This document shows positions 25,561-37,361 of a stretch of DNA of 64,000 bases, one piece after another; position 1 is the first letter of the stretch; each line of letters starts with the position of its first letter. The notes under the pieces were generated by a model. It was not told the DNA's origin, made no database searches, and worked only from the letters and a program-made list of their open reading frames with translations. A program made the translations under genes and the position numbers. Source of the DNA: UBA7803 sp034522075 (GTDB taxonomy: Bacteria > Pseudomonadota > Gammaproteobacteria > Pseudomonadales > Azotimanducaceae); assembly GCA_034522075.1 (NCBI GenBank), contig JAXHLO010000016.1, positions 17,313 to 81,312 of the forward strand, read 5' to 3'.

Positions 25561-26037
25561 ATGGATATCGCCCCCCACTGCATCTGCACCGCCGTCAGCG
25601 CCAAGGCGCTGCACAACCTGCTGGAGAGCAGCGGCCGCGGCAGCTACCGCGACCGGTATCCCTGGCTGGTGGCCCGCGAGCTGCTCGACGCGGCCGCGGC
25701 GGCGGGACAGCGCCTGCCGCTGATCCTGGCCGCCGGCTCGCCGCCGGCGTTTTCCCACTGGGGGTTCATCGAATCACTGGAGGTCGTGGAACTGCATCGG
25801 GCGACCTGGGAAAGCGTCTGCTCGTTCACCCGGCTCAAGCCGGTGAACCCGATCTTTCAGGACGTGGACAGTCTGTTCCTGCAGCCCACCGCCGAGCGCC
25901 TGGCCCGGGAACGGCGCGAGGGCATCACCCGGCATCGCTATCCGCTGAGCGCGGCCGAACTGCATCCCTATGCGATCTGTGAGACGCCGGCGTTCATCGG
26001 GGTGGAAGTAGAAAAGGAAAGTGGGAAGATTACTTGA
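25561..26037 (+). CDS. Conserved-looking hypothetical protein
   Basis: A 158-residue protein I cannot place. It has no signal peptide or membrane helix. Features include a Cys pair near the start (APHCICTA), an SHWGFIESLEVVELHRATWE core with several Trp and His residues, and a C-terminal part rich in charged residues. The ATG at 25561 lies 81 bases from the divergent FAN1-like gene. The last 8 bases overlap the csrA 3' end, converging. Codon usage matches the neighbours, so it is likely real. Confidence 0.6.
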   Translation: MDIAPHCICTAVSAKALHNLLESSGRGSYRDRYPWLVARELLDAAAAAGQRLPLILAAGSPPAFSHWGFIESLEVVELHRATWESVCSFTRLKPVNPIFQDVDSLFLQPTAERLARERREGITRHRYPLSAAELHPYAICETPAFIGVEVEKESGKIT

Positions 26038-26218
26038 CGGGCGCGGCGGCCTTGGGCTCGCCGTGAATGCGAATCCACACTTCTTTTCGGTGCACGGCGG
26101 AGTTGCGAGGCGCATCGATCCCTAGATGCACCTGGCTGCCGCGGATCTTCAAGACCTTCAGCTCGATCTCGTCGTCGATCATGATCGACTCACCGGCTCG
26201 GCGGGTTAGAACCAGCAT
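26030..26218 (-). CDS. csrA: Carbon storage regulator CsrA/RsmA
   Basis: A 62-residue RNA-binding protein. It starts MLVLTRRAGESIMIDDEIEL, contains the VHLGIDAPRNSAVHR segment with the conserved RNA-contact Arg and ends EVWIRIHGE with a short basic tail. CsrA dimers bind GGA motifs in mRNA leaders and control carbon storage, motility and biofilm. The ATG at 26218 is chosen over the in-frame start at 26233 because it is the invariant family start. The leader has GGA twice in the ribosome-binding region (AGGAACAGGAATG), fitting autoregulation. Confidence 0.92.
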   Translation of the reverse strand: MLVLTRRAGESIMIDDEIELKVLKIRGSQVHLGIDAPRNSAVHRKEVWIRIHGEPKAAAPVK

Positions 26219-26317
26219 TCCTGTTCCTCGCAATCCTTTTCTGCCAGCGCAATTTACCCGGAAGCGCGATGGCGTTCTGTGATGCCGGTGCAGGTTTGGG
26301 GGGTGATGGAAATTTTT

Positions 26318-26384
26318 GTTGGAGCGGCTTTCCAGCCGCGATCCGCATCTCGAAGGAAGATCGCGGCCTGGAAGCCGCTCCTAC
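26318..26384. repeat. REP cluster F
   Basis: GTTGGAGCGGCTTTCCAGCCGC and the reversed GCGGCCTGGAAGCCGCTCC form an inverted pair at the 3' side of rmuC. The arms here are GCGGCTT/AAGCCGC, a different but still self-pairing variant. Confidence 0.85.
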
Positions 26385-27705
26385 TCCTCATCCAGCAGGC
26401 GGCCGGGGAATGGGCGCTTTACCGGCGCGCCGAGGTCGCGGAAGCCCTCCGCCCGGCGCAGCAGATTGCCTTTGCCCGTGCTGAGCTTGGCGAAGGCCTG
26501 TTTGTAGACGTTGTCGGCGGCTTCGAGCTGGCGGCCGAGGGCCTCCATGTCGTCGACGAAGCCGTGCAGCTTGTCGTACAGGGCGCCGGCGCGGCGGGCG
26601 ATCTCCTGGGCGTTGCGGTTCTGTTTGTCGAAACGCCAGACGTTGTGAATGATGCGCAGGGCCATCATCAGGGTGGTGGGGCTGACGATGACGATGCGCC
26701 GCTCGAAGGCTTCCGTGAACAGGCGCTCGTCGTGCTCCATGGCCGCACTGAAGGCCGCCTCGATGGGCACGAACAGCAGCACGAAATCCAGGCTGCGGAC
26801 CTCGTCGAGCTGATCGTAGTCCTGTTCCGCCAGGCGTTTGACGTGGCCGCGCAGACTGGCCACGTGCTGGTTCAGCGCCGCCGTCCGGGCCGCCGGTTCT
26901 TCCAGGGCCACGGCCTGCTCGTAGGCCGTCAGGGAGAGCTTGGCATCGACCACCACGTCCTTGTCGTCGGGCAGGCGGATGAGCACGTCCGGGCGCTTCA
27001 GGCTGCCGTCGTCGGCGCGCCGCGATGCCTGCAGGAAATACTCCGCGTTGCGGCGCAGCCCCGAGCTTTCCAGCACCCGTTCCAGCACCAGTTCGCCCCA
27101 GTTACCCTGGGCCTTCACGTCGCCCTGAGCGCCCGGGCGAGATTCTCGGCTTCGCCCTTGATGCCCTCGCTTGCCTGCTGCAGGTTGCGCACCTCGGTGA
27201 GCAGCGACGCGCGGTCCTTGCTCTCGGTGCTGTAGACCGCGTCGACCCGCTGGCGGAAGTCGCTGAGCTGGGCCTTGAACGGCTCGAGGACCGTGTCGAG
27301 ACGGGCGCTGTGCTGTTCCCCCTGACGTTCGAAGACCCGGTTGGCCAGCACTTCGAACTCGCGCTTCAGGGCCTCGCCGTTGGCCTGGAGGGAGGCCTCC
27401 TTTTCGGCGAAGTGCTTGCGCGTTTCCTCGAGACGGGTGCGCAGTTCCGCGGCAGTCTCACGGCGCGCGGCCAGTTCGTCGATGCGCTCGCGGACTTCCT
27501 CGCGCAGTGTGTCCACCTGGGCTTCCAGTTCCTCGATGCGCGCTTCGGCCCGGTTCAGGGCATGACCCGCGGCGGCCGCGTCCCGGGCCCGCAGCCGCAG
27601 GTGCAGCCACCAGCCGCAGCCGGCCAGCAGCAGACCGGCGGCGAAGGCAGCCGCCAGCCACGGAACCAAGGCGCCCGACAATACGCTGGCGATGTCTTCC
27701 GGCAC
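26381..27705 (-). CDS. rmuC: DNA recombination protein RmuC (frameshifted)
   Basis: An RmuC-family protein. The N-terminal part has a membrane anchor (VPWLAAAFAAGLLLAGCG) and a long coiled coil (NRAEARIEELEAQVDTLREE ... KHFAEKEASLQANGEAL). The frame ends at LARALRAT, and the next frame continues with KAQGNWGELVLERVLESSGL, DVVVDAKLSLTAYE and LLFVPIEAAFS, the conserved PD-(D/E)XK-like core. The break at about 27117 looks like one lost G in a G run (AGGGCGACG). RmuC limits DNA inversions at short repeats. The start is a GTG at 27705, 11 bases behind the enoyl-CoA hydratase stop; the longer open frame upstream is a shadow of that gene. Confidence 0.85.
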
Positions 27706-27716
27706 GCGCCGCCCGG

Positions 27717-28529
27717 TCAGCCCTCGCCGCTGGTGCGGCGGAAGTTCGGCTCGCGTTTCTCGAGGAAGGCTGCCACGGCCTCTTTGTGCTCCGGCGTGGC
27801 ATAGGCCTGCTGCAGCAGTTCCATTTCGCGCTGCTGCACCGCCGAGAGATCGGTGGCGCAGCCGTTGGCGCTGATGAGTTCTTTGATCCAGCGCAGTTGC
27901 GGGGCGGGATTGGCGGCGATGGCGCTGGCCAGCTCCATGGCCTTTTCCATGAGCTGCTCGTGGGGCACCAGGTGGTCGATGAGCCCCATGTCGTGCGCTT
28001 CCCGGGCCGAATATAAACGCCCGGTGAGGCACATCTCGCTGGCCCGGCCGAAGCCCATGCGCTGCACCAGAAAGTGCGAGCTGCCGAGCTCCGGAACCAG
28101 GCCCATGCGCACGAAGCCCATGGCGAAGCGCGCCGTTTCCGAGGCCATGATGACGTCGCAGGGCAGGATCATGGTGGCCCCTACGCCCACGCTGGCGCCG
28201 TTGACCGCGGCGATGATGGGTTTGGAGCGGCGCAGCAGCGCCACCCAGTCGCCGGTGCGCGCGGCAGCGCCCTTCTCAGCGGCCTGAGCGCCGCCGGCAT
28301 CATCCAGACGCGCTTTGAACGTATCGCCGATGTCGGCCCCGGCGCAGAAACCGCGGCCCTCGCCGGTGATGATCATGGCGCCGACGCCGTCGGCCTCGTT
28401 GCAGTAACCAATGGCGTCGGTGAGCTCGGCGCTCATCTGATAGGTCCACGCGTTCATGCGTTCCGGGCGGTTCAGGGTCATGACCCCGACCCCGTCGCGC
28501 ACGTCGAATCGAATCTGCTCGTAACTCAC
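27717..28529 (-). CDS. Enoyl-CoA hydratase/isomerase family protein
   Basis: A 270-residue crotonase. The oxyanion-hole motifs are AMIITGEGRGFCAGADI and AVNGASVGVGATMILPCD, and the catalytic-Glu region is MGLVPELGSSHFLVQRMG. The protein hydrates or isomerises enoyl-CoA thioesters in fatty-acid or related catabolism. A ~20-residue loop rich in Ala and Glu (GGAQAAEKGAAAR) between the two motifs is longer than in typical short-chain hydratases. ATG at 28529. rmuC follows after 11 bases. The divergent hybrid kinase starts about 50 bases upstream on the other strand. Confidence 0.88.
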   Translation of the reverse strand: MSYEQIRFDVRDGVGVMTLNRPERMNAWTYQMSAELTDAIGYCNEADGVGAMIITGEGRGFCAGADIGDTFKARLDDAGGAQAAEKGAAARTGDWVALLRRSKPIIAAVNGASVGVGATMILPCDVIMASETARFAMGFVRMGLVPELGSSHFLVQRMGFGRASEMCLTGRLYSAREAHDMGLIDHLVPHEQLMEKAMELASAIAANPAPQLRWIKELISANGCATDLSAVQQREMELLQQAYATPEHKEAVAAFLEKREPNFRRTSGEG

Positions 28530-28579
28530 GACAACCTCCCCGGAAGCACAACCTATGAACTCGGAACTATGATGGTAGT

Positions 28580-30970
<2,391 letters not shown>

Positions 30971-30995
30971 CCCGCCCGGCCGTCGCGGCGTACGC

Positions 30996-31787
30996 TCAAT
31001 AGCCGGTCTTTTCCTGGTCTTCTACCTGCCCGGTGCGTACGGCGGCCAGATCTTCGGCGGCGGCGCGCATCATGAAGCCGGCGTCGCTGCCCAGAGTCAC
31101 CAGGTTGAATCCCGCCGCCAGATACCGGCGCGTGTACTTCAGGCTGGACGTATGAATGCCCGCGCCGATGCCGGCTTTCCGACAGGCGGCCAGAATGCGC
31201 GCCACGGCTTCGGCATGTTCGGCCTGGTCGGTATCGCCCACCGCGGGCAGGCCCAGCGCCAGCGCCAGATCCGACGGGCCGATGTAAACGGCATCGAGGC
31301 CTGGCGTGGCGACGATGTCGTCTAAGTTGTCCAGCCCCTGCTGGGTTTCGATCATGGCGATACAGGCCACCTGACCATTGGCTTCTCTGGCATAACCCCG
31401 GCCGCCGTACAGTGCCGCGCGGATCGGTCCGAAGGAGCGGTTGCCGTCCGGCGGATAGCGGCACGCGGCCACGGCCCGCTCGGCCTCCTGACGATCGTTG
31501 ATCATGGGCACGATGACGCCGTAGGCACCGGCATCCAGCGCCTTCATGATCTCGTAGGGTTCGTTCCACGGCACGCGCACGATGGGCGTGGCGTCACTGC
31601 TCGAGATGGCCGGCAACATATAGGTGAGGTCGGTGTAATCCAGCAGCCCGTGCTGCAGGTCCACACAGACCCAGTCGAAGCCGAGCTTGGCCAGCGCCTC
31701 CGCGGAGTAGGTATTGGCCAACGATAACCAGCAGCCGACGGTCTGCCGGCCGTCGCGCCAGGCACTCAGTGCCAGATTTTCCCGCAC
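30996..31787 (-). CDS. HpcH/HpaI aldolase/citrate lyase family protein
   Basis: A 263-residue class II (metal-dependent) aldolase. Visible motifs are FDWVCVDLQHGLLDYTDL, the substrate-Arg strand IVRVPWNEP, the metal-binding Glu in CIAMIETQQGLDNLDDI and the Asp in YIGPSDLALALG. These enzymes cleave 2-keto-3-deoxy or 4-hydroxy-2-oxo acids to pyruvate and an aldehyde. The GTG at 31787 is chosen: GAGGA lies about 8 bases upstream and the family begins there, while the frame stays open upstream only through antisense DNA. It is divergent from the acyl-CoA ligase gene (111 bases between them). Confidence 0.85.
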   Translation of the reverse strand: MRENLALSAWRDGRQTVGCWLSLANTYSAEALAKLGFDWVCVDLQHGLLDYTDLTYMLPAISSSDATPIVRVPWNEPYEIMKALDAGAYGVIVPMINDRQEAERAVAACRYPPDGNRSFGPIRAALYGGRGYAREANGQVACIAMIETQQGLDNLDDIVATPGLDAVYIGPSDLALALGLPAVGDTDQAEHAEAVARILAACRKAGIGAGIHTSSLKYTRRYLAAGFNLVTLGSDAGFMMRAAAEDLAAVRTGQVEDQEKTGY

Positions 31788-31898
31788 GCGCTGTCCTCGA
31801 GCTTCGATAGTTGGCCTCAACGGTGCATCGTCACCGACCTGGATGCAAGCCGCACCGCGCCATGCGAGAATTCCGCGACAGGCAGAAGGGGAGAATAC

Positions 31899-33593
31899 AT
31901 GGCCGAACCGTCCGTGCAGCCGGAGCTCGAAGCGCTGATCAGAGACTTTACCGCGCCGGGCGCGCCGTACGAACTCATCACCGCGGACGTGGACGGCACG
32001 CCCATGCCGGTGTTCCGCAACGCCCCGCCCAACCTGCTGACGCTCTACGCCGAGGCCGCGGACGCTTTTCCCGACCGCGACTGTTACGTCTACGAAGGCG
32101 AGCGCTATACCTATCAGGACGTGTGGCGTACGGCCGCCCGGGTCGCCAACGCCCTGAGCGCCGCCGGGGTCCGCCCGGGAGACCGGGTGGGCATCGCCAT
32201 GCGCAACTATCCCGAATGGGTGCTGGCCTTCATGGGCATCACCAGCCTGGGCGCCGTGGCGGTGGCCATGAACGCCTGGTGGACGGGGGAGGAACTGCGC
32301 TACGGCATGGTCGACAGCGGCCTGAAGGTCCTGTTCGCCGATGCCGAACGGCTTGAGCGCGTCGAGGATACCGCGGCTGAGCTGGACATCACTCTGATCG
32401 CCGTGCGCGCTGACACGCCGGCGCACACGAACTGGACGTCGTTCATCGCCGATGCCGGAGAGCAGATGCCGACGGCATCGACCGCCCCGGACGACAATGC
32501 GCTGATCCTCTATACCTCCGGGTCGACGTCGCACCCGAAAGGCGTGCTGTCGAGCCACCGGGCGGTACTGCATGCTCTGCTCGGCTGGGAGTGCGCAGCC
32601 GCCATGGCCGCCGAGCTGGCAGCGCCGCCGGCCGACGCTGACCTGCCCGCCATGATACTCACCGTGCCGCTGTTTCACGTCTCCGGGCTGAACGTGCAGC
32701 TCCTGTCCTCGTTCCGCCAGGGACGCAAGCTGGTGGGCATGTACAAGTGGGATCCGGAAGAAGCGTTGAAAATCATCGAGGCGGAACGCATCACCCAGTT
32801 CAACGGCGTGCCCACCATGAGCTGGGAGCTCATTCAGTCACCGAACTTTCACAGCTACGACACCTCGAGCCTCAAATCCATGGGCGGCGGCGGCGCTGCC
32901 ATGGCGCCGGAACACGCCCGCCAGATCGACGCCCGGCTGCCCACGGGTGCCGCCGGCACCGGCTACGGCATGACCGAGACCAACGGCCTGGCCACTACCA
33001 TTGCCGGTGAGGCACTGCTGGAGCGGCCGCGGAGCTGCGGGCGCCCTACCCCGCCTATCGTCAGTATCAAGGTCGTCGACGAGGCGGGCCGGGAACTGCC
33101 CCGGGGCGAAACCGGCGAGATCTGGATTCACGGCCCCATGAATTTCCGCGGTTACTGGAACGACGCCGACGCCACGCAGGCGACCCTCTCCGACGGCTGG
33201 GTGCATACCGGCGACGTGGGTCACATGGACGACGAGGATTACGTGTTCATCACCGACCGCGCCAAGGACATGGTGATCCGCGGCGGCGAGAACATCGGCT
33301 GTCAGGAAGTGGAAGCCGCCATCTATGACCATCCGGCGGTGTCCGAGTGTGCCGTATTCGGCCTGCCGGACGAGCGTCTCGGCGAGACGCTGGCCGCCGT
33401 GATCATGCGCAAGCCCGGCATGCCGCTGGAAGCCGATGACGTGAAAGCCCACGTCGCCGGTCACCTGGCGCGGTTCAAGGTCCCCGAGCGCATCTGGATT
33501 CGCGATGAGCAGTTGCCGCGCATCGCCTCCGGCAAGATCTACAAGCGCGGCCTGCGCGACCAAGCCCTGGCCGACCTGGAGCGCAAGTCATGA
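31899..33593 (+). CDS. AMP-forming acyl-CoA synthetase/ligase
   Basis: A 564-residue adenylate-forming ligase. The P-loop is LILYTSGSTSHPKGV, followed by LFHVSGLNVQLL, the A5 motif GYGMTETNG, the A7/A8 region DGWVHTGDVGHMD and TDRAKDMVIRGGENI, and the C-terminal catalytic Lys in RIASGKIYKRGLRD. It activates a carboxylic acid to an acyl-AMP and then acyl-CoA. The substrate is not evident. The 4-base overlap with the dehydrogenase gene (ATGA) points to one operon with the dehydrogenase and possibly the downstream methyltransferase. Confidence 0.9.
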   Translation: MAEPSVQPELEALIRDFTAPGAPYELITADVDGTPMPVFRNAPPNLLTLYAEAADAFPDRDCYVYEGERYTYQDVWRTAARVANALSAAGVRPGDRVGIAMRNYPEWVLAFMGITSLGAVAVAMNAWWTGEELRYGMVDSGLKVLFADAERLERVEDTAAELDITLIAVRADTPAHTNWTSFIADAGEQMPTASTAPDDNALILYTSGSTSHPKGVLSSHRAVLHALLGWECAAAMAAELAAPPADADLPAMILTVPLFHVSGLNVQLLSSFRQGRKLVGMYKWDPEEALKIIEAERITQFNGVPTMSWELIQSPNFHSYDTSSLKSMGGGGAAMAPEHARQIDARLPTGAAGTGYGMTETNGLATTIAGEALLERPRSCGRPTPPIVSIKVVDEAGRELPRGETGEIWIHGPMNFRGYWNDADATQATLSDGWVHTGDVGHMDDEDYVFITDRAKDMVIRGGENIGCQEVEAAIYDHPAVSECAVFGLPDERLGETLAAVIMRKPGMPLEADDVKAHVAGHLARFKVPERIWIRDEQLPRIASGKIYKRGLRDQALADLERKS

Positions 33594-34651
33594 ACGCCGC
33601 CGCGAAGAAGACCGTCGCCGTACAACTGCCGGCCGTAGCCCGCACCGGCGACCCGGCCGCGCGCTATGCTCTGGAGCTGGAAGCCCTGGCCCCGCTGGCC
33701 GACATCGTGGAAGTGGACGGCAGCTCGCCGGAAACATTCATCGACGGCGTGCGCCATGCGGATGCCCTGATCACCTCCTGGGGTATCCGCATCGACCGGC
33801 AGATCATCGATGCGCTGGAACGCTGCGTGGTCATCGGCGTCGGCAGTGTCGGCGTGGACATGGTGGACGTGGCAGCCGCCACCGACGCCGGCATCGTCGT
33901 CACCAACGTCCCGGACGTGTTCATCGAAGAGGTCGCCGACCACGCCATGATGCTGCTGCTGTCGGCGGTCCGCCACGTCCGCGCCACCGACCGGATGGTC
34001 CGCGACGGCGACTGGACCCAGGGCCGTCCGCTGCTCAACCGGGTGCCGCGGCTCATGGGCCGCACCCTGGGCCTGGTGGGCTTCGGCAACGTGGGCCGCT
34101 GTGTCGCGCGCCGGGCCGCCGGCTTCGGGCTGCAGGTCATCGCCCACGACCCGTACTTAAGCGAACTCACCATGAGCGAGGCCGGCGTCGAACCCGTGGA
34201 CTGGGGCGAGCTGCTCGAGCGCGCCGACTATATCTCGCTGCATACACCACTGAACCCGGACACGCGCCACCTGCTCGACGCCGCCGCCTTCGCCGCCATG
34301 AAGCCCGGCGTGGTCATCGTCAATACCGCCCGCGGGCCCATCATCGACGAGGCGGCGTTGCTGGAGGCCCTGGCCAGCGGTCAGGTGGCCGCCGCCGGTC
34401 TCGACGTCCTGGAACGCGAACCCCCGGCGGCCGACAATCCGCTGCTGGGCCTGGACAACGTCATCCTCACGCCGCACGTGGCCTCGGCCACCACCCGCAT
34501 GCGCCCGACCACGCGCCGCCGGGTGGGCCGCGAAGTCGCGCTGGTGCTCAGCGGCCGCTGGCCCATGAGCTGCGTCAATCCCACGGTACTGCCCCGCGTG
34601 ACCCTGGAGCGCTGGCAGCCGTATCCCATGAACCGGGGACCCAACCGGTGA
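33590..34651 (+). CDS. D-isomer-specific 2-hydroxyacid dehydrogenase
   Basis: A 353-residue NAD(P)-dependent dehydrogenase. The dinucleotide motif is GLVGFGNVGRCVA, followed by VNTARGPIIDEAALLEAL with the catalytic Arg, LDVLEREPP with the Glu, and the catalytic His in ILTPHVASAT. These enzymes reduce 2-keto acids to D-2-hydroxy acids, or the reverse. Together with the aldolase on the other strand and the acyl-CoA ligase upstream, it may serve a keto/hydroxy-acid catabolic route; this is inferred from proximity. A ~20-residue Arg-rich C-terminal extension follows the family end. Confidence 0.88.
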   Translation: MNAAAKKTVAVQLPAVARTGDPAARYALELEALAPLADIVEVDGSSPETFIDGVRHADALITSWGIRIDRQIIDALERCVVIGVGSVGVDMVDVAAATDAGIVVTNVPDVFIEEVADHAMMLLLSAVRHVRATDRMVRDGDWTQGRPLLNRVPRLMGRTLGLVGFGNVGRCVARRAAGFGLQVIAHDPYLSELTMSEAGVEPVDWGELLERADYISLHTPLNPDTRHLLDAAAFAAMKPGVVIVNTARGPIIDEAALLEALASGQVAAAGLDVLEREPPAADNPLLGLDNVILTPHVASATTRMRPTTRRRVGREVALVLSGRWPMSCVNPTVLPRVTLERWQPYPMNRGPNR

Positions 34652-34683
34652 TCCTCCCGCTACCCAACACAAGGAATCTGCCC

Positions 34684-35442
34684 ATGTCGAAGTTATTGAT
34701 CCCCGTGCTGACCCTGCTCATGGCCTTCCTGTCCGCGTCCGCGGTGCTGGCCGCCGAGGATGGGGTGAAAGCCAGACTGGAAGCCGCCATGGCCAGCGAC
34801 ATCCGCAGTGATGCGGAGAAGGCCCGCGACGCAAACCGCAAACCCATCGAAACCCTCGAGTTCTTCGGCTTGCAGGAGGAAATGCGGGTCCTCGAGCTCG
34901 TCCCCGGCGGCGGCTGGTATACCAAGCTGCTGGCGCCCGTGCTCGCTGACAACGGCGAGCTGTTCGTGGCCATCGGCACCACCACCGTCCAGTCCCTGCT
35001 CGACGACGGCACCCTGGAAGACGTGAACGTCGTGGAGGTCGAAGGCGAGTTCGTCCGCCCCGAGGGACAGCGGCGCTTCCAGTTCGACGGCCTGCGCATT
35101 CCCGTGGAGGACATCGACCTGGCGCTGACTTTCCGCAACCTGCACAACATGACCGAAGCCGGCCGCCGCGGGGTCAACGAAGAGGTCTTCCGGGTACTGA
35201 AAAGCGGCGGCCACTACGGCGTCGTCGATCACACCCGCCGGCACATGCAGGACGACTACTACGAAAACTGGCGGCGTATGGACCCGGTGCAGATGATCAA
35301 GGAAATCGAGGCCGCCGGCTTCGAGTTCGTCGATTACTCCACCCTGCACTACCGCCCCGACGACGAGCTGCGCTACGAAGTGGGCCGCCGCACGGTGACC
35401 GGCAACACCGACCGCTTCACGCTGCTGTTCCGCAAGCCGTAG
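34684..35442 (+). CDS. Exported class I SAM-dependent methyltransferase-like protein
   Basis: A 252-residue protein starting with a clear signal peptide (MSKLLIPVLTLLMAFLSASA, cleavage after VLAA). The mature part has a methyltransferase-like motif I (VLELVPGGGWYTKLLAP), an acidic end of the second strand (EGEFVRP) and the motif LTFRNLHNMTEAGRR. It ends with the VLKSGGHYGVVDHTR strand typical of methyltransferases. SAM is cytoplasmic, so the export signal is puzzling: the fold may have been reused for another periplasmic role. The ATG at 34684 is the only start giving a signal peptide. It follows the dehydrogenase by 32 bases. Confidence 0.8.
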   Translation: MSKLLIPVLTLLMAFLSASAVLAAEDGVKARLEAAMASDIRSDAEKARDANRKPIETLEFFGLQEEMRVLELVPGGGWYTKLLAPVLADNGELFVAIGTTTVQSLLDDGTLEDVNVVEVEGEFVRPEGQRRFQFDGLRIPVEDIDLALTFRNLHNMTEAGRRGVNEEVFRVLKSGGHYGVVDHTRRHMQDDYYENWRRMDPVQMIKEIEAAGFEFVDYSTLHYRPDDELRYEVGRRTVTGNTDRFTLLFRKP

Positions 35443-35466
35443 TGTGGCGTATCGCCACACTTGGCG

Positions 35467-35658
35467 TTACTTGCCGAACTTGTGCCGCAGGGTGTACCAG
35501 CTCGGATAAGGAATCGGCCGCGGGTCTTTCTTCGAGGTCCAGAAGCGGACCACGCGGCCGTCCGACAGGTGCAGCGCCTTGGCCACGTCCTTGTTGGACA
35601 GACCCTTGCGGTCCATCCACTCGCGAATCTCGTCCGGGGTGGGCGGGTATTTCTTCAT
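35467..35658 (-). CDS. Small helix-turn-helix protein
   Basis: A 63-residue protein (MKKYPPTPDEIREWMDRKGL, NKDVAKALHLSDGRVVRFW) with one HTH resembling XRE or phage-type regulators and a basic, aromatic tail (PIPYPSWYTLRHKFGK). The ATG at 35658 is preferred to the upstream in-frame start at 35676. It is convergent with the methyltransferase gene and stands alone. Likely a DNA-binding regulator; target unknown. Confidence 0.65.
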   Translation of the reverse strand: MKKYPPTPDEIREWMDRKGLSNKDVAKALHLSDGRVVRFWTSKKDPRPIPYPSWYTLRHKFGK

Positions 35659-35679
35659 GGGCGCGTCCAGGCACATTCT

Positions 35680-36024
35680 AACAGCCGGAAAACTAGGAAC
35701 AATAATCCGCTGATTGACCCGGTTTTTCTGACCGCGGGCCGCACGCTTACATCAACCACTGGCACCTGATAACCTTTCTTTTAATTCCTGCATTTTCAAA
35801 ATTTTACGCGACAAACCTGATGCCTGTATCAGATATTTGCAGCGAAACCAGGCTGTGATTCGATACGCATAGTATAGGATCTTTTGACCTATAGGACTTG
35901 CGTACCCCGAGCAAGCGCGCTAGGCTCCTACACGATGTCTGTTACAGGATTATGACAGACCCTGGAAATTTTTCGTGAGCAGGCCGCACGCGGCCGGCAA
36001 CCCGGAAGCAGGAGGTAGAGGAAG
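35680..36024. other. AT-richer intergenic region
   Basis: 345 bases without a supported gene. Clearly lower GC than its surroundings. It contains the inverted repeat TATAGG-N9-CCTATA near 35872-35892. A strong ribosome-binding site for the lipoprotein gene (GGAGGTAGAGGAAG) lies at its right end. A promoter for that gene is likely here, but I cannot assign -35/-10 elements with confidence. Confidence 0.4.
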
Positions 36025-36276
36025 ATGAAAGCATTCGCAGCGATGATGCTGGTGGCTATGATGGCCGGCTGTGCGTCTAACGCCGAGGTGGCGCCCACGC
36101 ACTATTGGGAATCCGCCGAACGGGCGCCGGAGAACCGCTACCGCATCGACAATCAGGCGTGTCAGGCCGAAGTCGAGGGAGAGACCGGCAACGCCATGTT
36201 CGAACCGGCCAGCGACTCCTTCCAGGCGTATCGTGACTGCATGATCAGCCGCGGTTACGTACTGCGTCAGTACTGA
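36025..36276 (+). CDS. Small outer-membrane-type lipoprotein
   Basis: An 83-residue protein with a lipoprotein signal peptide and lipobox (MKAFAAMMLVAMMAGC, cleavage before C16). The mature part contains two more cysteines (NQACQAE and YRDCMIS) that may form a disulfide, and ends SRGYVLRQY. The SDSFQAYRDCMISRGYV pattern is common in short gammaproteobacterial lipoproteins of unknown role. A strong GGAGG ribosome-binding site precedes the ATG. Confidence 0.75.
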   Translation: MKAFAAMMLVAMMAGCASNAEVAPTHYWESAERAPENRYRIDNQACQAEVEGETGNAMFEPASDSFQAYRDCMISRGYVLRQY

Positions 36277-36285
36277 AGCAGCGGT

Positions 36286-37232
36286 CTACGGGGCGGCGAC
36301 CACCGCCCCGACCGCCAGCGCTACACTGACCACGAGCCCCGCAAACGCTTTGCCCGCATCGGCGCCGATGGCCTGCCAGGTCTGAGTCAGACGCTGTCGA
36401 TCGAGTTGCAGGCGCAGAGCCAGCTCCCGCCCGGCGAGCAGGCCCAGAAATACCCACGTGGTGCTCATCGGCATATTGCTCCACTCCTTGAAGATCAACA
36501 GGATCACCCCGTAGATGAAATCGATGAGCGTGGCCGAGCGGATGTCCGTGGTCATGGTCTTGGACGTCACGATGCGTTGAATGCGCCCGCCAACCTGGTA
36601 AAAGATGACGCCCTGCATAGTCACCAGCACCGTCACTGCAAATACCAGCCAGACTCCGGGCAATGGCTGATGCAGAAACACGAACAGGTTGGCCAGATCC
36701 TGATGAGCCACTGGCTCCAGAGGAACCCGGTGGAACACCACTGCAGCACCACCCAGTACACGGGCACCGGGCGGTCTGCCGTTCGCTGCAAGCGCTCAGT
36801 CACACGCCGCATGACCAGTCCGTAGACCAGGATGGCCGTCAGGAACGCCACGACATAGCCAAGGATGGACTTCGCCAGCATGGATTCGATGTTCTGCGGA
36901 GCGAACACCGACAACACCAGAAACGTGGTGCTGACCGGGATGCCGAAGCGGGTGAGAAACAGCAGTATCAACGGTGCCGCCACATGTATCCACGACAGCC
37001 CGCCAGGGGGCGACGGGAACTTCTCCAGCCGGCCATAAGCCGGGTCACCGCCATTGACCACCCAGCTATAGAGCAGCACCAGCACCAGAATCGACGAGGA
37101 GAATGCCCAGAGCACCCACCAGGGCCGGTGACGGTTTGAAGCGATGAACGTGCCAAGCGTCTGAATGGAGTCGTTGGCTACCACCGCGTAGGCAGCCAGC
37201 ACGAACCCCAGCACCATGAGTGCTTCGACCAT
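36286..37232 (-). CDS. PiT-like membrane permease (frameshifted)
   Basis: A polytopic membrane protein in two frames. The first (37232 to about 36700) has MVEALMVLGFVLAAYAVVAN, ANDSIQTLGTFIA and RFGIPVSTTFLVLSVFA; after a frameshift near 36700 the second (to 36286) has LANLFVFLHQPL, MPMSTTWVFLGLLAGREL and a final helix. The two repeats, one around ANDSIQTLG and one around STTW/STTF, resemble the duplicated signature of PiT inorganic-phosphate transporters. Phosphate or sulfate transport is the best guess. Corrected length would be about 315 residues. It is convergent with the lipoprotein gene. Confidence 0.55.
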
Positions 37233-37361
37233 GTAGTTTCTGCCGGCGGTGAACGCGAATCGCGCAGCATAGCGGCAGGATGTTACGGATTCTTGACATC
37301 AGCGTGCGGGGCAACCGACTGTAGTATGATGCGCCGCGCGTCGAACCAATGACGCCCCTCT

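Noticed and set aside
31788..32678. N-terminal extension of the aldolase frame to 560 codons
   Set aside because: Antisense to the acyl-CoA ligase gene; the aldolase family and a ribosome-binding site support GTG 31787.
33505..34683. Long N-terminal extension of the methyltransferase frame
   Set aside because: It is a +2 shadow of the dehydrogenase gene; the signal peptide fixes the start at 34684.
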